Positions 15,597-24,195 are shown, counted from the stretch's first letter. The stretch is DNA of 35,471 nt from Chloroflexota bacterium (GCA_026707665.1 JAPOWK010000081.1:1-35471), one strand, 5' to 3'. Translations and numbers: made by a program. Notes: a model not told the origin generated them from the letters alone.

Positions 15597-16487
15597 CTAA
15601 TAGCCCACGTCCATACCTGGATCGACCAGCGGCAAGCGAGGATCCATGCCCGCCAGCGTGTGCCGCACCCAGGCGTAATCCGGGTCATCGCTATGGGCGA
15701 ATTCACGCGAGGAGCCGGCCATGAAGTTCAGGGTGTATGTCGTCGTGCCCGGCGCGCTCACCATCGTGTAGTAGCCTTCGGGCATCAGGACAATATCGTG
15801 CTGTCGCGCCATCATCGTCACATCCGATCGCTTGTCGGCGCTATAAACGCGCTGGTAGGCGTAACCGGTCGGCCGGTCGAACTTGTAGAAGCTGAAGCGA
15901 TTGAGCTGGGCTTCCAGCACCTTGCCTTTTTCGTCGGTTCTATGCGTATCGTGCTTGTGCGGCGGATAGCTGGACCAGTTTCCGCCCGGCGTATACAGCT
16001 CGTAGACCAACAGGCGGTCTGCCGGGAAATCGCTTCCGATCAGCCGGCTCATTTGCCGCGAACAGTTGCCGCCGCCCAACAGCAGCAGCTCGACGTCGTT
16101 AGGGCTGATCAGCCGGGGTGGATGTTCTTTCTCTGTTGGCGCCCAGCAAGAGGCGAATTCGAAGTCATCAGTGATCGCCTCAATCTCGAATTCGGTTTGC
16201 GGCGGCAGATAAAGCGCGTGTGGCATACCACTAAAGACGTTGTCGCGCCGCCCGACATTTTCGAAATCGCCGCGATTGGTTCGGATATTGCAGCGACCGC
16301 TCAAGACCACGGCGACATACTCAAAGGCGTCGATGGCGATCTCGAAAGTGCGGTTCTTGCCCAAGCGCACGGCGGCGAAGTTCATCGTCTCCCAGCCGGC
16401 GCGTTTGGCATCCAGCGCGGCGAAGGCGCCTGCTCGCCCCTTGTCATCCGCAGGGATATGCAAAGTCTCGGCACTGAAGCTTGCCAT
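15597..16487 (-). CDS. iolB: 5-deoxy-glucuronate isomerase (IolB)
   Basis: A 296-residue bicupin. The stretch LLVYELYTPGGNWSSYPPHK at 159-178 with the following HD carries the conserved metal-binding histidines of IolB. YAYQRVY, VLMPEGYYTM, LNFMAG and DDPDYAW follow as in the family. IolB isomerises 5-deoxy-glucuronate to 5-dehydro-2-deoxy-gluconate (DKG) in inositol catabolism. No other iol gene (iolC, D, E, G, J) is within the window. It lies 15 bases after the ABC ATPase gene on the same strand, an unusual neighbour, and could be transcribed with it. AAGGA lies five bases before the ATG. Length agrees with the family. Confidence 0.9.
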   Translation of the reverse strand: MASFSAETLHIPADDKGRAGAFAALDAKRAGWETMNFAAVRLGKNRTFEIAIDAFEYVAVVLSGRCNIRTNRGDFENVGRRDNVFSGMPHALYLPPQTEFEIEAITDDFEFASCWAPTEKEHPPRLISPNDVELLLLGGGNCSRQMSRLIGSDFPADRLLVYELYTPGGNWSSYPPHKHDTHRTDEKGKVLEAQLNRFSFYKFDRPTGYAYQRVYSADKRSDVTMMARQHDIVLMPEGYYTMVSAPGTTTYTLNFMAGSSREFAHSDDPDYAWVRHTLAGMDPRLPLVDPGMDVGY

Positions 16488-16502
16488 TGCAGTCCTTCTT
16501 TA

Positions 16503-17465
16503 TCAAGTAACCAGCCCGCGCGTCACACGCATGAACATGTGCTCCAGGTCCTTCTCTTCTTCATTGAAGCCCAGCAGCAAAATGTCGCCCTCGACCAGCT
16601 GACGGCTCAAGGCGCCCAACTCTTCATCATTGCCGGCGAAATCGACGCGAATGCGCGCCCGTCCATTCTTTGGGCTGATGATCTCGGCGGCGACAATTTG
16701 CCCGCTGCCGCTGGCCAGGCTCGTCACCGCCTCGGCCGCCTCGTGGTCCATCACCGTGATGATGATTTCACGATGCGCCATTAATTCCAATTTCAACTCG
16801 TCGATGCTGCCCTGCATGATGATCTCGCCCGCTTCCAATATGCCAATATGCGAGCAGACATCTTCCACATCAGCCAGGATATGCGAGGAGAAGAATATCG
16901 TCTTGCCCATGTTGGCCAGCTCGCCCAGCAATTCGCGGATTTCCACCCGGGCGCGCGGGTCGAGCCCTGAGGCCGGTTCATCAAGGATGAGCACTTGCGG
17001 GTCATGCGCCAGCGTCCGCGCCAGAGAGAGGCGCTGCTTCATGCCGCGGCTGAGCTTGTCCACCAGTTCCTCGCGCCGGTGCTGCAGGTCGACCAATTCG
17101 AGCAGATCGGCCACCAGAGGCTTGCGCTGATTTTCCGGAATGTCATAACAGGCGGCGAAAAAGTCGAGATATTCCCAAACGCGCAGATCTTCATAGACGC
17201 CAAATTCATCGGGCATGTAGCCGATGGCGCGTCGCACCGCCCGCCGATCTTCCAGCACGGAATGCCCGGCGACCCAAGCTTGCCCCTGTGAAGGCCGGGT
17301 CAGCGTGGTCAGGATCCGCATCGTGGTCGTCTTGCCAGCGCCGTTTGGTCCTACAAAGCCATAGATGGAACCGGTCGGCACCTCCAGCGAGATGCCGCGC
17401 AATGCCTCGAATCCGCCAAATGATTTGTGCAATTCTTGCGTCTGGATGATCAATTCCATCGTCAC
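16503..17465 (-). CDS. ABC-2-type transporter ATP-binding protein
   Basis: A 320-residue ATPase with Walker A GPNGAGKTT near 39-47, signature LSRGMKQRLSLA near 138 and Walker B LILDEPASGLDP near 158. The C-terminal extension of about 90 residues (from 225) is typical of NatA/CcmA-like exporters of the ABC-2 class. Such proteins pair with a separate multi-pass permease to export drugs, lipids or polysaccharides, or to move ions. The gene is three bases downstream of the 833-residue membrane protein gene, clearly one operon, but no six-helix permease is next to either. The permease may be encoded elsewhere, or the two-helix partner may fill a different role. Confidence 0.9.
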   Translation of the reverse strand: MTMELIIQTQELHKSFGGFEALRGISLEVPTGSIYGFVGPNGAGKTTTMRILTTLTRPSQGQAWVAGHSVLEDRRAVRRAIGYMPDEFGVYEDLRVWEYLDFFAACYDIPENQRKPLVADLLELVDLQHRREELVDKLSRGMKQRLSLARTLAHDPQVLILDEPASGLDPRARVEIRELLGELANMGKTIFFSSHILADVEDVCSHIGILEAGEIIMQGSIDELKLELMAHREIIITVMDHEAAEAVTSLASGSGQIVAAEIISPKNGRARIRVDFAGNDEELGALSRQLVEGDILLLGFNEEEKDLEHMFMRVTRGLVT

Positions 17466-17468
17466 ATC

Positions 17469-19970
17469 CTACTGGTAGCGCCCCGTCTGCTCGATACGAA
17501 TCTTGCGCACGCGCGCCGTGCCCACGCCATCGTCGAATTGCAGGCGCAGCCGCACAGCATTGGCGGGCCCCAAATAGGCTCGCGGATTGTCGAAGATCAA
17601 CTCCTCGCCATGACGGTGATCGAAGACATCGTATTCAGCGCTGTTCCAGTTGAATAGCTGGATATCCAGCGATTGCGCGTAGCCGCCTCCGCGGTCCACT
17701 TCGACAAGCAGGCGCCTTACTTCAGCCATCGCCATGCCCGGCAGCGGATGAAACAGAAACTCAGCGCCCTGCTCATCATACAAGCTGAAGTTGTCGGTGC
17801 CGTTCTCGGTCAGCCCTATCCGATCGAGCGTCAGCCAACTGAAGTAGGACGATGGCAAGGTAGCGATCCGGCTCGGCAGCTTGATGTCTACTTCCAGTTC
17901 GATGATGTAGAGGGTCGAATCGATTGCTGACCAGGCGGCGCCGCTGATTTCCAGATCGCGCGCCCAATGGTCACTCCAGCCGACCAGATAAAGCCCGGTT
18001 CCGCGGGCATCGGAATCGTATTGATCGACCATGAAGCTGGCCAGGAAGGATTGCTCGCGTGCTGCCTGCCGTTCCGCCGCTGATTCCGCGCGCAGGAAAG
18101 CCCGCGTCCGCAGATAGCGCTCGCCCTGCACGTCTTTGATCGACTGGTTGCGCCCGCTGCCGGAGAAGGGTGACTGGCTCTGAGACGCCACATGCAACTC
18201 AAGAAGATTGGGCTGCGCTGGCGGGTCGGCGATATCGCTGCGCAGCGTCTCGCGGTCCAGCGTCAAGATATCGCCGGGCGCGAATTCGCCTTCCAGCCGA
18301 TACGCCAAGCTCGGACCCAGGATAACCGCATCGCGCAAGGTCGTCTCGCTCTCGTTGCGGATGACGCCTTGATAGGCGCCGCTCATTCTTCCGCTCTCCA
18401 GGATATCAAAGCTGAGCGTGAAGGACCCGCCGATCGCGGGCTTGGCGACGCGCCCGATGGCGCTGAAATTGGCAAAGATGCCGCCGTCTATCGTGAAGTC
18501 GCGCGCGCTAAAAGCCGCGGCTTGCGAAATCTCGGTCGAAGTCTGGATGGTGTTGCTGGCGAAGATGCTGCTGGGCGCGGTGGCGCCGGCGACGGCCAGG
18601 TAGCGCCCTTCCGGCAGGGCGAGCGAATACGTGGCTCGCCGCGGCGATAGCAAGCCCACGAATTGCTGGACTTGCGCTGCTTCACGATCGGCGAAGGACT
18701 GCAGCACCGTCGTGCGGCTGACGATGATCTCGGCGCCGCGAAGACTGAAACCGACCGTCCAGGCGATGCCGGTAAAGCAGATTATGACGATTGGTATGGT
18801 AAACCAGGCATAGCCGTTGCGCCGCAGCCGCGAGAGCAAGAAGTAATTCAGCGGTCCAATCAGGACGATATAAGAAACCAGAAAGAGACAGAGCGTTTGC
18901 ATCGGTGGCAGCAGGTTGATGCCGGGCAAATTGGCGATGGCGTCCGCGCCCCAGGTGGGCCTGGTGAAGCCCTCGCGCCAGGTTGGATGCGGCGCGCGCG
19001 TCGCCAGCAGTTTCAGCCAGAGGTCGTCCAGGCGCTCCCAACTGGCGAGCGGCTCCAGCGTGGGATCAGCCGCCAGAAAATCGACCAATCCAGCGCCAAT
19101 CTCGCGGCGGAGGAGCAAGGGGACGCCGTCCTGCTCAACCAGTGCCCGGGCGTCTTCATGAGCGTTGCCCACGGCGATGATGGTGCGTTGAGGCAAGCCC
19201 GCGTTGTCGCCGGCGAAACGCGCAAGCGCGCTTAGATTGCCAAGCGCTTGGCTGCCGGAAAGCGTGAGCGGCAGCAGATCCGTCAATGCACCCGCCGCGA
19301 TCAGCGCGGAGGGACCGCCGCTCACGATCAGGTGTCCACCGCCTTCCACCCAGTGTTCCAGAGCGCGCCGCTGCCCGCTGGACAGGCTTTCGCCATCAAT
19401 GTTGACCAGCATCATCATATCGAGCGAGCCCAACGACAAGCCATTCTCGGGGATTTCATGCGCGCTCCAGAGCGCCTGCTCCGCGCGCGCCCCGCCGATA
19501 TGGATGCCGGACAGGTTGGGCGGCGCTGTCGTCGGCCCGCTGACGACGGCATAAAGCTGGTTCTGTGGTCCCAGGTCAATCAGATTCGCTTCGCGCGCAG
19601 CCCGCACGATGCCCTCGTCATCAATCAGCTCGACGCGAATCTGATCGGGGAAGGTACGCGCCTGGATATTCAGCAAGGTCGACTTCGCGGCGCCCGTCGG
19701 CAAATCAATCGGCGCGCTGAAGGCGTTGCCGACCACCGTGCCCGATGTCTCGGGGCGCACCACCAGCCTTCCCGTCAAGGATTCGCCGTTGTTCTTCAAT
19801 TCGATGCGAACCGGCGTCCATTGTCCCGGGCGGAAGAAGGAATCAAATCCGACCTCGACCGCCATTTCGATGACATCGCGGAAATTGTCCTGGGCGGCAA
19901 GCGGCGGCAACTGCGCCAAAAGGAGCAGGGCGGAAGTAAACAGTATGATGCTCGCCGAGCGCCGCGCCAT
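17469..19970 (-). CDS. Large exported membrane protein, partner of the ABC-2 ATPase, function unknown
   Basis: An 833-residue protein with an N-terminal signal peptide (ending LPPLAAQDN). A long extracytoplasmic part contains a segment like a class I amidotransferase-fold sensor (LSSGQRRALEHWVEGGGHLI near 210). Two close membrane helices lie at about 355-410 (LCLFLVSYIVLIGPLNYFLL; FTIPIVIICFTGIAWTVGF) around a short basic loop. The C-terminal half is beta-rich. The layout recalls GldG-like proteins of ABC-2 systems and large hypothetical proteins next to such ATPases in Gram-positive-type bacteria. I do not recognise a named family. TTG at 19973 and ATG at 19970 are adjacent possible starts; the ATG is chosen. 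The promoter at 20006-20033 fits. Confidence 0.75.
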   Translation of the reverse strand: MARRSASIILFTSALLLLAQLPPLAAQDNFRDVIEMAVEVGFDSFFRPGQWTPVRIELKNNGESLTGRLVVRPETSGTVVGNAFSAPIDLPTGAAKSTLLNIQARTFPDQIRVELIDDEGIVRAAREANLIDLGPQNQLYAVVSGPTTAPPNLSGIHIGGARAEQALWSAHEIPENGLSLGSLDMMMLVNIDGESLSSGQRRALEHWVEGGGHLIVSGGPSALIAAGALTDLLPLTLSGSQALGNLSALARFAGDNAGLPQRTIIAVGNAHEDARALVEQDGVPLLLRREIGAGLVDFLAADPTLEPLASWERLDDLWLKLLATRAPHPTWREGFTRPTWGADAIANLPGINLLPPMQTLCLFLVSYIVLIGPLNYFLLSRLRRNGYAWFTIPIVIICFTGIAWTVGFSLRGAEIIVSRTTVLQSFADREAAQVQQFVGLLSPRRATYSLALPEGRYLAVAGATAPSSIFASNTIQTSTEISQAAAFSARDFTIDGGIFANFSAIGRVAKPAIGGSFTLSFDILESGRMSGAYQGVIRNESETTLRDAVILGPSLAYRLEGEFAPGDILTLDRETLRSDIADPPAQPNLLELHVASQSQSPFSGSGRNQSIKDVQGERYLRTRAFLRAESAAERQAAREQSFLASFMVDQYDSDARGTGLYLVGWSDHWARDLEISGAAWSAIDSTLYIIELEVDIKLPSRIATLPSSYFSWLTLDRIGLTENGTDNFSLYDEQGAEFLFHPLPGMAMAEVRRLLVEVDRGGGYAQSLDIQLFNWNSAEYDVFDHRHGEELIFDNPRAYLGPANAVRLRLQFDDGVGTARVRKIRIEQTGRYQ

Positions 19971-20005
19971 CAAAGGTCCTGTACCTGGGTCGGAGACTGC
20001 CGCCT

Positions 20006-20033
20006 ATTGTATCATGCCGCTCGCCCTTGTCAT
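20006..20033 (-). promoter_or_regulatory. Promoter of the 833-residue protein / ABC ATPase / iolB unit
   Basis: On the minus strand ATGACA (20033-20028, 5 of 6 against TTGACA), a 16-base spacer and TACAAT (20011-20006, 5 of 6) form a sigma-70-type promoter. The start site would be near 19999, about 30 bases before the ATG at 19970. Confidence 0.5.
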
Positions 20034-20087
20034 GTGCGCAGTTGAGGCGCGCGCCTTGATTTTGCCTGCCTCGTCCCCACCAGCATT

Positions 20088-20338
20088 CTGTAGGGGCGAG
20101 ACTTGTCTCGCCCACGCGGTCAACCCCCCTCGGTCCCCCAATCGGGATGGGGGGAGGCCAACTGCGTCCGTGCCCGCGCTCTCAATCCCGTCCCCCCATC
20201 AGCGTGCTGTAGGGGCGAAATTTCACCCCATCCCCCGCTCCACCTGCATTCTGTAGGGGCGACCCACCGGGTCGCCCTCTCTGTGACTTCCGTGCCTCCG
20301 TGGCAAAAAACGTTCGGCGAACTCGGTGGTAAAAAAAC
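20088..20338. repeat. Cluster of intergenic repeats
   Basis: Three plus-oriented copies of the main hairpin family are present: 20088-20113 (CTGTAGGGGCGAG..CTCGCCC), 20207-20229 (core GAAATTTC) and 20251-20278 (GACCCACCGGGTC core). Between them are fragments of the second type in reverse: CCCCCC/GGGGGG around 20124-20157 and ACCCCATCCCCCGC at 20226-20239. From 20278 a third type begins, TCTGTGACTTCCGTGCCTCC then GTGGCAAAAAACG, ending CTCGGTGGTAAAAAAA; this is the reverse complement of the CACAGAG element at 27473-27508. The cluster looks like a collection site for small repeats. Confidence 0.85.
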
Positions 20339-20347
20339 CGCGACCAC

Positions 20348-20376
20348 TTGGGAACTCGCCGGCATTGCGCTATAGT
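20348..20376 (+). promoter_or_regulatory. Promoter of the aldo/keto reductase gene
   Basis: TTGGGA at 20348-20353, a 17-base spacer and TATAGT at 20371-20376 (5 of 6 against TATAAT) predict a start near 20383, 36 bases before the ATG at 20419. This is the best sigma-70-type promoter seen in the window and supports the downstream translation start. Confidence 0.55.
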
Positions 20377-20418
20377 AATCGCTGCTATCGAGACGACTTA
20401 AACGCGAAGGAGCGGACG

Positions 20419-21405
20419 ATGGTTTATCAGGCGGCGGAAGCGCGTTACGACACGATGAAATACCGGCGCTCGGGGCGCAGCGGCTTGCTGTTGCCGGCGA
20501 TCTCGCTGGGCATCTGGTGGAATTTCGGCGGCGTCGACCGCATGGAAAACTCGCGCGCCATGCTGCGCCGCGCCTTTGACCTCGGCATCACCCATATCGA
20601 CATCGCCAACAATTATGGTCCGCCGCCCGGCTCGGCTGAGGAGACTTTCGGTCAGATCTTCCGGACCGATCTGGCGCCGTATCGCGATGAACTGGTCGTC
20701 TCGAACAAAGCCGGCTACCTGATGTGGCCCGGTCCTTATGGCGAGTGGGGTTCGCGCAAGTATCTCATCGCCAGCTGCGATCAAAGCCTCAAGCGCTGCG
20801 GGCTAGACTATTTTGACATCTTCTACAGCCACCGGCCCGACCCCGATACGCCGCTGGAAGAGACGATGGGCGCGCTCGATACCATCGTCCGCAGCGGGCG
20901 CGCGCTCTACATCGGCATCTCCAGCTATACAGCCGAGCAAACGCGCGAGGCGTCGCGCATCCTCAAAGCGCTGGGCACGCCCTGCCTGATCCATCAGCCG
21001 CGCTACAACATGTTCGACCGCCGGATCGAAGAATGGGGCTTGCTAGATGTGCTGGGCGCTGAGGGCATCGGCTGCATCAGCTTCTCGCCGCTGGATCAGG
21101 GCATTCTGACCAACAAATATATCGGCGAGGTCCCCGGCGATTCGCGGGCGGCGAAACATGAATGGGGCGACCGCCTGGCGCAAGACAAGCTGCGCAAGGT
21201 GAGCAAGCTCAGCGTCATCGCGCGCGAACGCGGTCAGAATATGGCGCAGTTGGCAATCGCCTGGAACCTGCGCCATCCCGAAATGACCTCGGCTTTGATC
21301 GGCGCCAGCAAGCCCGAACAGCTCGACGACGCCGTCGCCGCGCTGGACAATCTCGAATTGAGCGCTGACGAGCTGGCCAGCATAGAATCGATTCTTGGCG
21401 CCTAG
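20419..21405 (+). CDS. Aldo/keto reductase, L-glyceraldehyde 3-phosphate reductase-like (YghZ/Gpr, AKR14)
   Basis: A 328-residue aldo/keto reductase starting MVYQAAEARYDTMKYRRSGR at an ATG with AAGGAG nine bases upstream; the longer open frame back to 20326 runs through the promoter and repeats. Catalytic residues D61, Y66, K97 and H138 are in the expected places (THIDIANNYGPPPGSAEETF, SNKAGYLMWPGPYG, DIFYSHRPD). The N-terminus and the NNYGPPPGSAEE and MWPGPYG stretches match E. coli YghZ closely. YghZ-type enzymes reduce L-glyceraldehyde 3-phosphate, methylglyoxal and related aldehydes with NADPH. The next plus-strand gene is an FGGY kinase, which suggests a catabolic setting; a detoxifying role is possible. 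Confidence 0.9.
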   Translation: MVYQAAEARYDTMKYRRSGRSGLLLPAISLGIWWNFGGVDRMENSRAMLRRAFDLGITHIDIANNYGPPPGSAEETFGQIFRTDLAPYRDELVVSNKAGYLMWPGPYGEWGSRKYLIASCDQSLKRCGLDYFDIFYSHRPDPDTPLEETMGALDTIVRSGRALYIGISSYTAEQTREASRILKALGTPCLIHQPRYNMFDRRIEEWGLLDVLGAEGIGCISFSPLDQGILTNKYIGEVPGDSRAAKHEWGDRLAQDKLRKVSKLSVIARERGQNMAQLAIAWNLRHPEMTSALIGASKPEQLDDAVAALDNLELSADELASIESILGA

Positions 21406-21485
21406 TCCACTCAGCGTCAGCAATGTGAATCATCGTGTAAATCCTGGCGAATTGCATTCATCTGTTGAGATTTTGCTCGAACTAA

Positions 21486-21575
21486 CTCCCCTTCCCTAAA
21501 TCATTGGTGCGCGTAGACACTGCACTACGGGAAGGGGCCGGGTCTCGTAGACATAGACCTTCGGGGATGGGGTAG
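21486..21575. repeat. Second copy of the CCCCTTCCC/GGGAAGGGG element with two inner CGTAGACA palindromes
   Basis: The element reads ACTCCCCTTCCC...GGGAAGGGGCCGGG...GGGGATGGGGTAG, parallel to 13657-13724. It contains two 18-base palindromes, CGTAGACACTGCACTACG (21512-21529) and CGTAGACATAGACCTTCG (21546-21563). The element ends only about 12 bases before the FGGY kinase start, so it forms the leader of that gene. The rest of 21406-21586 has no gene. Confidence 0.8.
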
Positions 21576-21586
21576 AAAAATGCGCA

Positions 21587-23035
21587 ATGACCCTGCTCGT
21601 CATTGATCTCGGCAGCTCATCGGCGCGGACGCTGCTATTCGATGACGACGTGCGGCTGATTGACGGCTCAATCTGCAGCCGGCGTCACGATTTCGCGACC
21701 GACAGCAGCGGTCTGGCGGTTGCCGACGCGCCTCAACTGCGGTACTTGGTCGAAGACTGCCTGGATGAGGTCCTGGCGCATCCGGCAGCGCAGTTGATCC
21801 AAGCCGTCGGCTTGGCGACCTTCGTCGGCAATTGGCTGGGCGTGGACGAAATGGGCGCCGCTTGCACGCCGCTCCATACCTACGCTGATACGCGAAGCCG
21901 CAGCCAGATTCCCGCGCTGCTCGCGAAGCTGTCCGGCGATGCCGAATCGTATCATCAGGCTACAGGCTGTTTGCTGCACCCGGCCTACCTGCCGGCGCAA
22001 TACGCGCACTTGCGTGGGTCCGATCCGGAATGCGAAGCGAAGATCGCGCGTATAAGCGACATCGGCGGCTACCTCTATCGCTGCTGGTTCGCGCGCGACA
22101 TACCAACGAGCTTGTCGGTAGCCAGTTGGTCGGGCTTGCTCGACAGCGCGCGCAGCGACTGGCATTGGGATTACGCGCGCCTTCTTGTCGACGAAAACTT
22201 CTCGGCGAAGCTGCCGTTGCTTGCTGATTACGACGCCGTCCAGGTTGGGTTGGCTGACGCATACGCCGCCCGCTGGCGCCAACTGCGCGACTGCCCCTTC
22301 TTCCTCGCGCTCGGCGATGGCGCGGCCGCCAACGTTGGCTCGGGCGCGGTTGATGCCGACCGCATCGCGCTGACCATCGGCACGACATCGGCGCTGCGCG
22401 TCGTTAAGCATGTCGATCGTGTGCCGGCTGGGCTTTGGCGCTATCTAATTGACGCTGATATGCCCCTCGTCGGCGGCGCCACCAGCGAGGGCGGCAATGT
22501 CTATCAGTGGGTGATGGAAGACTTGCTGCTCGGCGACGAAAAGCTGGAAATGCAGTTGGCGGCTCGCGCGCCGAACGGACACGGCTTGACGGTTTTGCCA
22601 TTGTTGGCCGGTGAGCGCGCGCCGGGCTGGCGGGCGGATGCGAGCGGCACCATCCACGGCATCGGGCGCCACACGGGGCGTCTCGATATCCTGCAAGCGC
22701 ATTTGGAGGCGGTCGCGCTGCGGCTCTCGCTGATTTACGATCTGCTAAACGATGAAACTGCGGAGGTGATGGCGGGTGGCGGCGCGCTTCAGTCATCGCC
22801 GGCTTGGGCGCGCATGATGGCTGACGCGTTTGACACGCCGATTCATCTGCTGGCGGAAACGGAAATTACCGCGCGCGGCGTCGCCTTGATGATGCGCCGC
22901 AGCCTGGATGGCGTAACCCTGGATGCTGAGCCGCCGGAGGTTGAGCGTGTGATTGAGCCAGAACCCGAGCGCGTCCGACTGCTGCAGCGGGCGCGGCAAC
23001 GGCAGCTCGATCTGTATCGCCGTCTTTATGCCTGA
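21587..23035 (+). CDS. FGGY-family carbohydrate kinase (gluconokinase/xylulokinase-like)
   Basis: A 482-residue two-domain sugar kinase of the FGGY family. The N-terminal phosphate loop is LLVIDLGSSSARTLLFDDD, VGNWLGVDEMG follows, and the second nucleotide motif is LTIGTTSALRV near 263-273. GERAPGW comes next, as in gluconokinases, then AGGGALQSSPAWARMMADAF near the C-terminus. It phosphorylates a sugar or polyol; gluconate is favoured by the GERAPGW-type motif but this is not certain. It has no clear ribosome site: the leader ends in the GGGGATGGGGTAG tail of a repeat, so translation may be weak or use that purine run. Its end overlaps the convergent PLP enzyme gene by ten bases. Confidence 0.88.
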   Translation: MTLLVIDLGSSSARTLLFDDDVRLIDGSICSRRHDFATDSSGLAVADAPQLRYLVEDCLDEVLAHPAAQLIQAVGLATFVGNWLGVDEMGAACTPLHTYADTRSRSQIPALLAKLSGDAESYHQATGCLLHPAYLPAQYAHLRGSDPECEAKIARISDIGGYLYRCWFARDIPTSLSVASWSGLLDSARSDWHWDYARLLVDENFSAKLPLLADYDAVQVGLADAYAARWRQLRDCPFFLALGDGAAANVGSGAVDADRIALTIGTTSALRVVKHVDRVPAGLWRYLIDADMPLVGGATSEGGNVYQWVMEDLLLGDEKLEMQLAARAPNGHGLTVLPLLAGERAPGWRADASGTIHGIGRHTGRLDILQAHLEAVALRLSLIYDLLNDETAEVMAGGGALQSSPAWARMMADAFDTPIHLLAETEITARGVALMMRRSLDGVTLDAEPPEVERVIEPEPERVRLLQRARQRQLDLYRRLYA

Positions 23036-23997
23036 TCGGCGCTCGCGCTCAGCAATGCGGCGAAACGCGCAATGTCGCCGGGCGAGTCATTGCAGCCGCA
23101 AATCAGTAGCACAAGTTGGTCGTCCGGCGCCAGACGGCTTTTGATTTTCTCCGCCGCCGCCAAGGTGCTGGCCGCCGCCAACTCCGGCGCGATGCCCTCG
23201 TATTGGATGAAGGTTTGCTGCGCGCGAATCAAATCCAAATCGCTGACCAGAATCAGATCTTCCAGGTGTTGGCGGCATAATTCAAAAGCGGTCTGGCTGA
23301 CGAAGGGCGCGCCCAGCGTCTTGGTGAGCGAAGCGGGCGTGATGTCGACGAGCTCACCCGCAGCCAGCGACAGATGCATCGTCGGCGCCAATTCGGGCTC
23401 GACGCCCCAGACTCGGACCGCGGGCTTGGCCGCCTTGATCGCGGAGATGATGCCGGCGATCAGACCGCCGCCGCCGATGCTGACGATGATGTCGGTCATC
23501 CCCGGGCAGTCTTCCATGATTTCCAGCGCGACAATGCCATTGCCGGCGACTTGATCCGCGTTGTCAAAAGGGTGGAGCGAAACGCGCCCTTGCGCCACCC
23601 ATTCGTCGGCGCGGGCGAAAGCGGCGACCGCGTCCGGCAGCAGCTCGACCGTTGCGCCGTAATCGCGCGTGGCATCGATGGAGGCTTGTGGCGCGTTATT
23701 CGGCATGCATACCACCGCGTCAATTCCGAGCACGCCACTGCAGTAGCCGACCGCGCGCGCGAAATTGCCGCCGCTGACCGCCACCACGCCTTTGCCGAAC
23801 GCGTCATCGCCCAGCGCCAGCATTTGATGAAAGCAGCCGCGCGCTTTGAAGGAGCCGCTGTGCTGCCCCATCTCCAGCTTCAACTCGACATTGGCGCCCA
23901 GCCGCGCGCTGAGTTGGGGCGATTTGCGTTGGGGCGTGCGGATCGTGTATTGGGCGACGTTGGCGGCTGCCGCCTGAATGTCCTTGAGGGTTACCAT
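23026..23997 (-). CDS. Threonine/serine dehydratase-like PLP enzyme (fold type II)
   Basis: A 323-residue enzyme of the threonine dehydratase group. K51 in SGSFKARG is the Schiff-base lysine, SGGNFARAVG at 75-84 binds the substrate carboxylate, and GGGG at 175-178 holds the PLP phosphate. It has no C-terminal ACT regulatory domain, so it is like the short catabolic enzymes. The substrate motif deviates (NFARAVG where most have NHAQGVA) and the C-terminal cofactor-ring motif has ICGCNDS where SGGN is usual. A different amino acid, such as 3-hydroxyaspartate or a diaminopropionate-like substrate, is possible. AGGAG lies five bases before the ATG. It overlaps the end of the FGGY kinase gene tail-to-tail. 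Confidence 0.82.
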   Translation of the reverse strand: MVTLKDIQAAAANVAQYTIRTPQRKSPQLSARLGANVELKLEMGQHSGSFKARGCFHQMLALGDDAFGKGVVAVSGGNFARAVGYCSGVLGIDAVVCMPNNAPQASIDATRDYGATVELLPDAVAAFARADEWVAQGRVSLHPFDNADQVAGNGIVALEIMEDCPGMTDIIVSIGGGGLIAGIISAIKAAKPAVRVWGVEPELAPTMHLSLAAGELVDITPASLTKTLGAPFVSQTAFELCRQHLEDLILVSDLDLIRAQQTFIQYEGIAPELAAASTLAAAEKIKSRLAPDDQLVLLICGCNDSPGDIARFAALLSASADQA

Positions 23998-24074
23998 TTG
24001 TCTCCTGCGTAAACGCGTTTGGATTTACGGGTGACTATAGCATGAAAGCGGTTCAGTTAGCGAAGGAATAGATA

Positions 24075-24142
24075 TGTAAGGGCGGTGTCAGCGATTAGTG
24101 TCACCGCGACCGACGCGGGCGAGTCGCCGCCTCGCCCCTACA
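24075..24142. repeat. Two degenerate hairpin repeats upstream of the first sugar ABC operon
   Basis: 24075-24107 (TGTAAGGGCGGTG...CACCGC, plus orientation) and 24117-24142 (GGGCGAG-TCGCCGC-CTCGCCCCTACA, minus orientation) are diverged members of the main hairpin family in head-to-head order. They lie between the divergent dehydratase and binding-protein genes. Confidence 0.65.
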
Positions 24143-24166
24143 ATTGCATTGGCAGCGGGCTAAAGT

Positions 24167-24195
24167 TTGGCAACTGACTTGAAAGAGGTTACTAT
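24167..24195 (+). promoter_or_regulatory. Promoter of the first sugar ABC operon
   Basis: TTGGCA (24167-24172, 5 of 6), a 17-base spacer and TACTAT (24190-24195, 4 of 6) give a plausible sigma-70-type promoter with a start near 24202, 46 bases before the ATG at 24248. No clear LacI-type operator palindrome overlaps it. Confidence 0.45.

Larger units (their letters stand above)
19971..20418. other. Divergent intergenic region, repeats and two promoters, no gene
   Basis: This 448-base gap separates the minus-strand ABC-2 unit from the plus-strand aldo/keto reductase gene. It holds a promoter for each side (20006-20033 minus; 20348-20376 plus) and, between them, a mosaic of three repeat types (20088-20338). 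No open frame in it resembles a protein; the small ones are rich in Pro, Arg and Cys as expected for shifted reading of repeats. Confidence 0.8.

Noticed and set aside
15582..16784. 400-codon plus-strand frame opposite iolB and the ABC ATPase gene
   Set aside because: Antisense shadow of two well-recognised genes.
20088..20338. Insertion sequence or integron-like element in the repeat cluster
   Set aside because: No transposase or integrase frame and no matching terminal repeats with target duplication; only short non-coding repeats are present.
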